This document shows, in pieces, positions 1 to 8,476 of a stretch of 16,880 nt of DNA. The stretch's first letter is position 1; every line of letters begins with the position of its first letter. A program made the translations under genes and the position numbers. The notes under the pieces are model-generated. The model ran no database searches. It had not been told where the DNA came from and saw only the letters and a list, made by a program, of their open reading frames with translations. The DNA comes from Paraglomus occultum. Lineage: Eukaryota > Glomeromycota > Glomeromycetes > Paraglomerales > Paraglomeraceae. The stretch lies in contig CAJVPJ010000777.1 in NCBI GenBank assembly GCA_910592205.1, positions 1-16,880 of the forward strand, read 5' to 3'.

Positions 1-93
1 TTGAAAAATTGGATTTTTCATATGTTTTACTATTGATCGACAAATTTCGGCCAATACTTTTTGGTAGTGAGTGTACATGAGTCAGAACACCAT

Positions 94-480
94 TTCTCAA
101 CTCCCATTGAAGAAAAAAGTGGCTCAATAAACACCTGGACCGCATAAAAAAGGAGAGAACAGATAAACCCAGAAATAAAACGGTTATATAATTACAAGGT
201 TGAAGGCAATGCTGCGCCATCTGATATTCTGAGTCTATAAAAATTAGTTATTGCATTTGACCAACAAACGAAAAAGAAGAGAATGCTAGAAGCTATCGAA
301 GAATGGATTGATAGAAATAAAGAAATAGACATAAGTGATAATATTAGTGATAGTAGCGATAGTAAAGAAGATAAATTTGCACCGAGTGACCAAAGAATAG
401 GTTATACTCATCAATGGTCCCATGCAATCACTTTGGTGCTTTTAAATATTATTTATATTTCAAGAGCGCGCATTCAATAA
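94..480 (+). pseudogene. Decayed coding-like stretch, unrecognised
   Basis: One frame (codons starting at 94, 97, ...) stays protein-like for about 129 codons but is broken by TAA at 145 and at 238. Its longest open part runs from the ATG at 283 to the TAA at 478. The translated pieces are charged and hydrophilic: Lys/Arg/Glu-rich before 283, then a Glu/Asp/Ser-rich segment with repeated Asp-Ser dipeptides at 334-363, then a hydrophobic end. I recognise no family. Both interrupting stops are TAA, which one base change could make from CAA, GAA or AAA, so this may be a gene remnant. Alternatively it is a real exon of a gene reaching in from the left, or chance coding-like sequence in AT-rich DNA. 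No convincing splice pair rescues the frame. Confidence 0.22.
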
Positions 481-1691
481 TTGAAATAATAAAGTTTATG
501 CTTACGAAAAAATTTATGTTGTTTGACGTTTTTAATCGCAATTGTGTCAAAGTGGCGGAATATAATCGAGCAGTCTTATAGATCTTTCGTTGACAGGTCA
601 CTTGATCAGTGGAGGTGTCGGTGGGAAGCTTTTACGTTAAATTTATTGCCCCTACATTTCTTAAAGTTTTCGTTTCTTTCTTGGTTCATCATGTGCTGGT
701 GTTAATGTTCGTTTATTAGTTATGATTTTCCTTTCTTCTTCATAAGTAAATTTTCTTGATCTATATATGCCTGGAGATTATTGATTTTAAAGACGTAAGG
801 GGCTATTTTTTCTCCTTGCTTTTTCTTTAAAATACTTCTAATAGTGCTGTAATTCTTGGGTTCCATGGTGGATTTAATGTAAATTAGTTTCATATTAATA
901 TTTTATATTAATATAGGGATAGTCCTATATTAATCCTGTTATGGTTTATATTTACCACTCTCCCACGGATAAAATTGTATCTTGATGATGTAGGAATGCG
1001 GCTGTATAGCGTACCCCGTTTGTAGGTGGTATAATTTCGATTGGCTTTCTCCGCGTGGAAAAAATGACAACCCGAATTGTATAAAGATAAGCAATAGCGA
1101 CAGGCAGAAGAGGGACTTCGTTTTTGAGATATTGCACAATTTGCTGTGCCAAAGTACAGTAGCCTCATTTCCTGCACTGAGTTCGGACACGACTAGGCCC
1201 CGGAAATGAAGCTATCTTGTCGCTCGTCGAAAGTTTTCCTTAGCAAAAGGTTTGCCAGAGGTCGAATCGAATGCTTCATTTCACCCTTGACACGAATACA
1301 TCATCGGAAGCTTGTGAGAATGTAAGGCTTGGGCCGTTCTCTTCACTAAAATTTTAGAGTTTCCCGTATCAGGACCGATGGAGTTTGGTTGAGTACTGGC
1401 AAGATTGATGCATCTTCAAGATGAAGCGTTTTCAGACGTTTTGCATGCTATTAATAGAAACGGGCAATTCTAATTTGTAATAATATAACCCGATTTTTCC
1501 GTCTTGTGGCACATTTGCATATAAGTGCCAATTACAATCTCACTTTCAACATAAATAGCTTTACAAAACCTCCCTTCATAAGATTATTATTACTCGCACT
1601 CCTTTCTTGAAACAGAAACCAATAAATCTTCTTCTATTCCTGCTTCAAGACATTTGTTATTATTACACATTCCAGCAGAAGTCTTGACGAT
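481..1691. other. Intergenic region upstream of the Bsd2-like gene
   Basis: No coding region can be supported here. The short minus-strand frames at 908-1190 overlap one another, lack shared family features, and one of them begins at TTG rather than ATG. The region holds an AT-rich palindrome (907-934). Close to the next gene there is a TATA-like ATAAATA at 1551-1557, about 140 nt before the ATG at 1692. The likely leader from about 1560 to 1691 is pyrimidine-rich in places and contains no upstream ATG, as expected for a normal 5' leader. Confidence 0.5.
907..934. repeat. Perfect 11-bp inverted repeat, AT-rich
   Basis: ATTAATATAGG (907-917) is followed by a 6-nt spacer GATAGT and then its exact reverse complement CCTATATTAAT (924-934). 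A further ATTAATAT-type motif lies just upstream around 893-900. The structure lies about 750 nt before the nearest gene start, in non-coding DNA. It could form a small cruciform or be a dyad binding site. Nothing ties it to a known element. Confidence 0.75.
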
Positions 1692-2947
1692 ATGAGTCAA
1701 TATTCGAGGGTATGTCTAAGAATTGTGTGTGTTGGTGGCTTAACATGCGCCATAATGATTGCCTGACTATGTCTCTTGTTAGATTCCTAATTCCGAGGAG
1801 AAAGAAGATGTCCAGGTAGTTGCTCTTCAAGTCCCTCCTAGTTCTGAAGAGGCATCTACTTCCCGCTCTACCAGTCCTATGCCTACGCCGCCTACACAAC
1901 TTGAAACCGAAGAGACTATAGCCTCCACAACTGAAACTACGCCAATGGTCAACCAAGCTATAGAAGAACAACCCGTCTCTCAAAGTACTTATAAGAATAC
2001 GAATAGCATTATTTCAGGATTTCCAATGTTAAGTAGAATAAGAAGGACAATCGCCAGTGCTCAGGCTGCTGTACCATCCAGTACCGATGGTGTGTTCTCA
2101 AACTTGTCAGCAAAACCCGAATCAGAGACTGAAAAAGAGGATGAAAATCCACCGGTAGGTTATGTGAACACAGGATTACACTGACAAACAGTTTGAGTTT
2201 CAATATTTCGAATAGTATACCTACATCTCTGTTATTACTTCTTTCATCCCAATTAAACAGCCATATGAAGCGGCAGCTGCAGATGCGGCACCACCTTACT
2301 GGGAGACAACTGTTATTACTCCGGGAGTAAATGGAGATGAAGTATTTGTAGAGGGTCTTCCAGTTGGGAACTTCTTTGCGTTTGTGTGGAATATGCTTGG
2401 TTGGTACAGCTTTTGGATTAATCATATAGTACTGCCATAACGTATGATCTTATTAACGGTCTATGATTTTTAGTTTCAATGAGCTTCCAGTTTGTTGGGT
2501 TTTTACTCACCTATCTTTTGCACACCAGTCACGCTGCCAAGGTATTATTTGTAAAATTCGTTTGCACTTATTGTGAGTTGAGGTATATACTGAATTCATC
2601 TTTTTTTACTCAGAATGGCTCCCGAGCTGGCTTGGGTATTACTCTGGTTCAATATGGATTTTACCTTCGAGGAAGGGTCTTACAAGATGATTACGCTCCA
2701 TATGCATACTCTGACGATGATGATATTTCTGACGATGATGATGTGATCGCACGCAATACATGGCTCAGGTTAGGACTATGGTTTTGCTGTTCATTATAGT
2801 AAGAAACTCTATTAAATAATCCTTTACTTTTGCAGTTACGTGCTCATGTTCTTGGGATGGTTTATTGTCATTCGAAGCGTTTCTGACTATATTCGAGTCA
2901 GGAGAATGGAGTCTGTTGTTCGCACAACACCTGAGGAAACTGTATGA
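1692..2947 (+). CDS. BSD2: Bsd2/Ndfip-like membrane adaptor of Nedd4/Rsp5 ubiquitin ligase
   Basis: Six exons: 1692-1709, 1783-2154, 2261-2399, 2474-2541, 2614-2768, 2836-2947; 287 aa, reading frame exact through every junction. The N-terminal half is hydrophilic and Ser/Thr/Glu-rich. Residues 129-132 form PPPY, a PPxY motif that binds ligase WW domains, built across the intron at 2155-2260. The C-terminal half is the membrane domain: GLPVGNFFAF leads into TM1 (about 170-193), then NGSRAGLGI and TM2 (about 202-217), an acidic loop, and TM3 (about 247-263), followed by a basic tail. Family knowledge: Bsd2 and Ndfip proteins sit in ER/Golgi/endosomal membranes and recruit Rsp5/Nedd4-type E3s to membrane cargo, in yeast including metal transporters. 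Length is near that of yeast Bsd2. The first exon is only 18 nt. It is chosen because it gives the only in-frame ATG with a good GTATGT donor, and its SQYSRIPN resembles the SRYQQLQN start of animal Ndfip. Cargo specificity cannot be read from sequence. Confidence 0.9.
2710..2742 (+). repeat. In-frame 18-nt tandem duplication encoding SDDDDI/SDDDD
   Basis: TCTGACGATGATGAT at 2710-2724 is followed by ATT and then repeated exactly at 2728-2742. It encodes two copies of Ser-Asp-Asp-Asp-Asp in the loop between TM2 and TM3 of the Bsd2-like protein. The exact nucleotide identity points to recent slippage or to maintained repetition. The Ser-Asp4 units would suit acidophilic (CK2-type) phosphorylation, which is inference. 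Confidence 0.85.
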
Positions 2948-3494
2948 TCATTTCACTTGTTCTAACAGACATTCGGACTGCCGAGTTCGGCATTTATGGA
3001 GATTTTTTTTGTATCCCATGTTTTCATTGTATTTTTTCCTTTTACCTTAATGCCCTGTAAGCACCAACTTGTAAGAACCGATTTCATTAATTCTGTAAAT
3101 CAGAAAATTCATATATTTGATAAAGATGTTGATCAATTCTGTAAAGAATGGAGAGGAGAATAACTTTTGACCATCCCCGTGACAGGTAGAAATTCATATT
3201 TGTATGCGTAAAGTAAACCAGTTTACAAAAGTGACAAGAGTACCACAATTATTTCCTTATAAATCTTGTTTAATCGCCTAGCATATACTTGAGCATATTC
3301 GCACTGTTTTTGCTTAATGGGTATAAGCAAACATATTGACGATTGTTAGGGTATTGGTATGCGGAAATGCCACGTATTGGAACAATTAATCGACAGTAAC
3401 GTGGCAGCATCACACATGTTGTTCGCATCTAGCCAATGACTTATCGACAATTTTCTAGTTTATAGTAGGATCAAGAGTTTTCCGCAAGAGCATA
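2948..3494. other. Intergenic region between Bsd2-like gene and Sec24
   Basis: This holds the 3' end of the Bsd2-like gene and the promoter of the Sec24 gene. No gene or RNA is visible. A CCAAT box lies at 3433-3437, 58 nt before the Sec24 ATG. The ATG overlapping it (3436) opens a nine-codon frame ending at 3465, but a position this close to CCAAT is likely upstream of the transcript. I see no canonical AATAAA just after the Bsd2-like stop. Confidence 0.5.
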
Positions 3495-6400
3495 ATGTAT
3501 ACTCCAACATCGTCTCAGAACACTCAACAGCCTCCCCAGCAGGCCCCCCCACGACCATCTCCAAGACCTGCACAAACAACACAGCCCGGCAATCCTCCAG
3601 TTACGGACATCCCAGCACCACGGCCCTATGGAGATTGGCTGCCTAATAATAATGCTCAAGGTCGTCTACCCCCACCTCAACCAGAGGTCGCTAGAATGTT
3701 TCCTTCTTTTCCACCTAGACAGCGTCCTGCTTCAACAACCGGCGCCCCAGTATATCGTCCACCACAAGGTTAATATTTCTCAAAACTATTTAAGACCGTC
3801 GATTCAGAAAACAGAAAGTATTCATATTAATTGTAATGAGCGGAAGCTGGAATCGATGACTGAAGTCGCCATACTATGTGGGATTGACTTCAACAGGCTA
3901 AAGTTTTCTTGCAAGATTTCAAGGGGATTATAAACGCTTATTTAAAGTTCCCCAAACCGCAAGTTTGACTTTGAATTTATCGACTGAATCAAGTTTGTTA
4001 TTTATGTGCGACAGGAACCCGTCCTCCTCAATTAACCGGTCAACCACCGGAGGGTAATTTCCCACCTGGATATGCAGGAGGGAGGCCGTTGCCACAGCCT
4101 TTTGGAGGACCGACAATTACACCATCTTCGCCGCCCAGGCCTCAGTATGTCCCTCCGCAAACAGAGCCCCAAGGTGATATTCATATTAATGACCTTGGGA
4201 ATCAATTGAGTGGGTTGACTGTCGGGCCAAATCCCGCTGGCCAAGGGGATCAAAGACCAGAAACTCATGAGGTAGGCTTGTTTAATGTTTAATTTATAAT
4301 TTGGTTGTCATATTCATGTATTTTTTAAACATTTTCAGCAACACACACGGACCCAACATGGTAAAACACGCCGTATTCATTATCCCTCTGCTTACACAAC
4401 TACTACACCGACGCAAGCATACCCACAACCAACCGGCCCTAGCATTTATCCGAGTATACCACCAAATAATATTGGACAACCAGGCATACCACAGGGTCAA
4501 CAACCTATGCCTCCGTCATACGGGTCGATGGTCCCGCAAGCTCCATCTACTGGCCCAGGGATGCAATCGGCGCGATCTTACCCTCGTCCTACACATCCGA
4601 ACCAAGCTCTACAAAAACCTCGAATTGACCCTAATCAAGTCCCCTCGCCTGTAGCCGTTCGAGAACAAGACCGGCAAGATTTCATTAATGAACCATATTT
4701 AACTTCATCAAAAAAGACGGTACCACTAGCAAGCACCGACTTCAGGGCAATAGATGAAGGTTCTTACAGTCTCTTAATTATGATTGTTTGGAAATTAGTA
4801 CATACACTAACTTCTGGTCCTTGACAACGTGTAGGAAACAGCAATCCGCGGTTTATGAGGTTAACGTTGTATTCCATTCCTCAGACAGAAGAATTGCTTA
4901 AGACATCCAATTTGCCATTAGGTTTGATCGTTCAGCCGCTGGCCAAGCTGAGATATGACGAGGTAACGAGAAGCAGTTTACCGAGTAGTTTGAAGATATT
5001 AGAAAGGTTATCCAGAACTTCGCTGATATATCTTTCTGTTAGACTCCAATCGATGTGATTGATTTCGGTGAAGAGGGTCCTATTAGATGTCGCCGCTGCA
5101 AATCATATATTAATCCTTTCGTAATTTTTGTGGAAGGAGGACAGAAATTTGTCTGTAATATGTGTCAATTTTCAAATGAAGGTTGTTTATACAGTAGCGT
5201 CGGATAGGTTGTATATTTGCATTCATGTTTTTGCTTACAATTAATTGCTTTGTATTCGCTAAAACAGTACCTCCGGAGTATTTTTGTAATTTGGATTTCA
5301 GTGGACGACGAGTCGATGTAAATCAGCGACCAGAACTCCTGCGTGGCACAGTCGAATTTGTCGTGCCCAAGGTCGGTAGAGCGCAAGTGATAGCTATCAG
5401 GTAATTCACGTACTAACTTGTTGACGAATTTCAATAGGAATATTGGAATCGACCGCCCTGCCCACTAGCAACTATATTTGCCATAGATGTCTCTGTCAAC
5501 GCTGTGAAGAGCGGGATGCTTGCTAAATGTGTTGAAGCTATTCGCGAAGTACTTTATGGTACATCAAACAGCGAACGACCTGGCAGTAGGATTGGTATTA
5601 TGACTTTTGATAAAGATGTTCATTTCTACAATATGAAGGTATGTATAAATGTTTGTAACTATCAATTGTGGAAGTAATTGTGTCTTTATGTGTGCTTGTC
5701 GTTCGTCTTTTATCCTGCACAACTATTGTCTGTTATTATACGTGGCATGTTTACATATTGTCTCCAATGATCGTTACGTCTAGTCAAGTCTTGAACAAGC
5801 TCAAATGCTAGTCGTTCCGGACGTAAATGATGTGTTTGTACCCTTAAGTGACGGTTTTTTGGTCGATCCTGTTGAATCGAGGTCGAGTAAACTATAAACA
5901 TTGAGTGATAGTGTTTTCCACCGTTTTCGGTTTATTCTAGATCATAATCTTTCGTTTATAGATCTGTGATAGAGGGATTATTGGAAGCTTTGCCCACAAT
6001 GTTTGCAGAAACCAACATTGCTGAACCAGTATTGGGTGCGGCAGTAAAAGCAGTTTACGCTGCTCTGGTTTGTATTTTTTTTTGACGAAATCCGTTTGAC
6101 ATTTATATAAGTTACATTCTTGATGTTTGCAATCACTTAGGTCGATACTGGCGGAAAGCTGATAGTATTCCAAACCACCTTACCTAACTTTGGTCCTGGA
6201 GCAATTAAGTATCGGGATGATCCGAAATTGTACAATACAGAGAAGGAAAAAACCCTATTTGGACCACAAGATCTTTTTTACAAGAACCTTGCCATTGATT
6301 GTGTGGATGCAGGAATATGCATTGATTTATTTCTGTTTCCAAATAGTTATGTCGATGTTGCTACTATAGGTATAAGATATGACATTTTATTTATCCAAAT

Positions 6401-8168
6401 TGCTATGTCGACCGAATTTATTGACAACAGTAATATTCGATTACAACACATGTCAAGGTTTGCTTTCATCAATAACTGGTGGTGAGAGTTATTATTATCC
6501 TAATTTCAATTCATCAAGAGATGGCGCCAAGTTTGCATACGAGTTACGACAGAATGTCACCAGAGAATTTGGATACAACGCTCTAATGAGAATTCGTTGT
6601 TCTAACGGTAAGCATGCATATTGTTGGTAAACGCATAGAAACAGGAGGTACTCATACTTCGTACAGATACTTGAAGGAGGATGACTTATATAATGATCCA
6701 ATATCCATAGGGCTTAAGATAGTTGATCATTATGGTAATTTCAACATGCGCAATGCGACCGATGTTGAACTTGCCGGGGTAGATAGCGACAAAGCGTTTG
6801 GGGCACTATTCAAATATGATGGCAAGCTTGATGAAAAGACGGATGCATACATTCAGTGTGCCTTACTTTATACAACCGTTACCGGACAACGAAGAGTTCG
6901 AACGCACAATATTAGTGTGCCAGTTACAACGTTGCTTGCCAATGTATTCAGATTCGCGAATATGGATACGACAGTGAGCTTTTTGGCTAAACAAGGTTTG
7001 ATATACTAGTATTTCTTTAGCATACAAAAGAGTCCGACATAACGTAATGTACCTCTATGTATCGCAGCCGTATCAAGTACAGTGACAAAACCATTACGGG
7101 AAATTCAGGATCAGCTAACTGACAAATGTGTAAAGATACTCCTGGCTTATCGTAGGCATTGTGCATCTATGAGTTCACCAGGCCAATTGATACTACCAGA
7201 AGCGTTTAAACTATTCCCTTTGTATACGCTGACTATACTGAAATGTAAAGCATTACGCGCAGGTAAATTTTTATATGAGAGACACATTTGAGATCGAGCG
7301 GTGGTTCTATTGCTCACCACTTTTTGATAATCTGGCTTTTAGGGACTCTCGCGAGTGATGCGAGAGTTCATTCAATGAGAACAATAAAGGGCATGGGAGT
7401 GTCGGAATGCGCAGTGTTACTATATCCTCAGATGCTTTCGATACATAACATGCCGGAAGAAGTAAGTTATTTATGTATAGTTCAATATGGGAAGGATCTA
7501 CGCTGATTGGAAATGTTTGTTTACTAGGCTGGATGTCCAGATGAAAACGGAAAGATAATAAAGTTACCACCACTGATAAGAGTATCGTATGACAGACTTG
7601 AAGCAGGAGGCGCATATCTATTGGGTAAGTACCAAGAATATTTATACAACTCGATGTTATAAGTCGATTGAATAACTGGAACTTACTATCATGCCAACAG
7701 AGAATGGCCAGTTTTTGTATTTCTGGCTTGGCCAACAATTGTCATCAGAATTTCTTCAGGGTGTATTTGGTGTTGACTCTATCGACCTCGTGGATCCCAG
7801 ACTCGTAAGTCATGGAGGGGATATATTAAAATCTAGGGGAATATCTGCTAACGTCCCTTTTTATTGTCTAGTCCGCATTACCTGAACTTGATAACACGAT
7901 CTCTAGACGGGTTAGATTCATAATGTCCTATCTACAAACGCAACGATACAAATATTTACAATTAGTGATTGTACGAAATACATTGGATGCCTCTGAAATA
8001 GAATTCAACAATTTGCTTGTTGAAGATGATAACAACGGAGCAATGTCATATGTGGAGTATCTCTGTTATATTCATAGACAAATTCAAAGCGAAGTAAGTA
8101 TGTCCGACTGACAGTCTCGTGTAGAAGGACTGCAATAATTACTGATGGACGTACAGGAAGATGCATGA
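3495..8168 (+). CDS. SEC24: COPII coat subunit Sec24, Sec24C/D (Sfb3/Lst1) type
   Basis: Eighteen exons: 3495-3768, 4015-4271, 4339-4759, 4835-4962, 5043-5181, 5268-5371, 5438-5638, 5784-5881, 5962-6067, 6141-6369, 6458-6607, 6711-6995, 7068-7262, 7343-7461, 7528-7624, 7701-7804, 7872-8093, 8157-8168; 1046 aa, in the usual Sec24 range. Order: Pro/Gln-rich disordered N-terminus (1 to about 310); zinc finger with Cys 376, 379, 398 and 401; trunk (about 440-700, IFAIDVS and GIMTFDK); beta-sandwich with GQRRVRTHN; all-helical part (about 800-900); gelsolin-like end ([14 protein letters not shown]) closing with [17 protein letters not shown] in the zinc finger, VPPEYF after it and MRIRCSNG resemble the Sec24C/D branch rather than Sec24A/B. 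Family role: on the ER surface Sec24 pairs with Sec23 and selects cargo for COPII vesicles. The donor at 5882 (GTCGAG) is weak but is the only one keeping the conserved ESRSVI join. The final exon is 12 nt and is the least certain. Confidence 0.95.
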
Positions 8169-8476
8169 ATCGCGATTATAGGACACTGGGACCCTTTTGT
8201 TCTTTCTTAATCTTTGGTGCGAGTTGTGAAATTTCTCTGTTCTGTACTATACACTAGACAACGTTAAAGTAAATACATTATTTTATTTGTGGCCATTGAA
8301 TTGCGTGCGTAACTCGACAAAAATAACCAATTACAACGTGGCTCTCCATAATCGAAATATAAATAGACCTACCGGTAATTTAATAGAATGGTGACACAAA
8401 AGCATCTCACATGGCTTTTGGGCATAACACGAAAACGATCCCATAGTAATAGTTAATATTAGTGACTTTCGACCCT
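8169..8476. promoter_or_regulatory. Sec24-ALG9 intergenic region with TATA-like box
   Basis: This 308-nt stretch must hold both the Sec24 3' end and the ALG9 promoter. A TATA-like TATAAATA lies at 8358-8365, 112 nt before the ALG9 ATG. Downstream of it are a short upstream ORF and a 7-bp inverted repeat, listed separately. T-rich sequence around 8278-8288 may belong to Sec24 3'-end formation. Confidence 0.45.
8388..8456 (+). promoter_or_regulatory. Upstream ORF (22 codons) before ALG9
   Basis: An ATG at 8388 opens a 22-codon frame ending with TAA at 8454-8456, 20 nt before the ALG9 ATG at 8477 and 23 nt after the TATA-like box at 8358-8365. The inverted repeat CAAAAGC (8397-8403) / GCTTTTG (8414-8420) lies inside it. 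If transcription starts about 30 nt after the TATA box, whether the transcript includes this ATG is borderline. If it does, the uORF could lower ALG9 translation. The peptide resembles nothing I know. The ORF is seen; the regulatory role is inference. Confidence 0.35.

Noticed and set aside
908-1190. Three overlapping minus-strand open frames, one faintly suggestive of a cyclin-like helix
   Set aside because: They overlap in different frames, the most protein-like one starts at TTG with a stop just upstream, and no family motif holds up over more than a few residues.
1255-1275. tRNA B-box-like GGTCGAATC
   Set aside because: The match to GGTTCGANTCC is partial, and no A box or cloverleaf can be drawn around it.
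2009-2425. 138-codon minus-strand open frame
   Set aside because: Antisense shadow of exons 2 and 3 of the Bsd2-like gene; Cys/Arg/Trp-rich composition typical of antisense reading.
7346-7366. Perfect 7-bp inverted repeat CTCTCGC/GCGAGAG
   Set aside because: It lies within Sec24 exon 14 codons for a conserved segment; coincidence of codon choice is the simplest explanation.
7307-7738. 143-codon minus-strand open frame
   Set aside because: It lies antisense across Sec24 exons 14-16, whose plus-strand reading matches the family closely.
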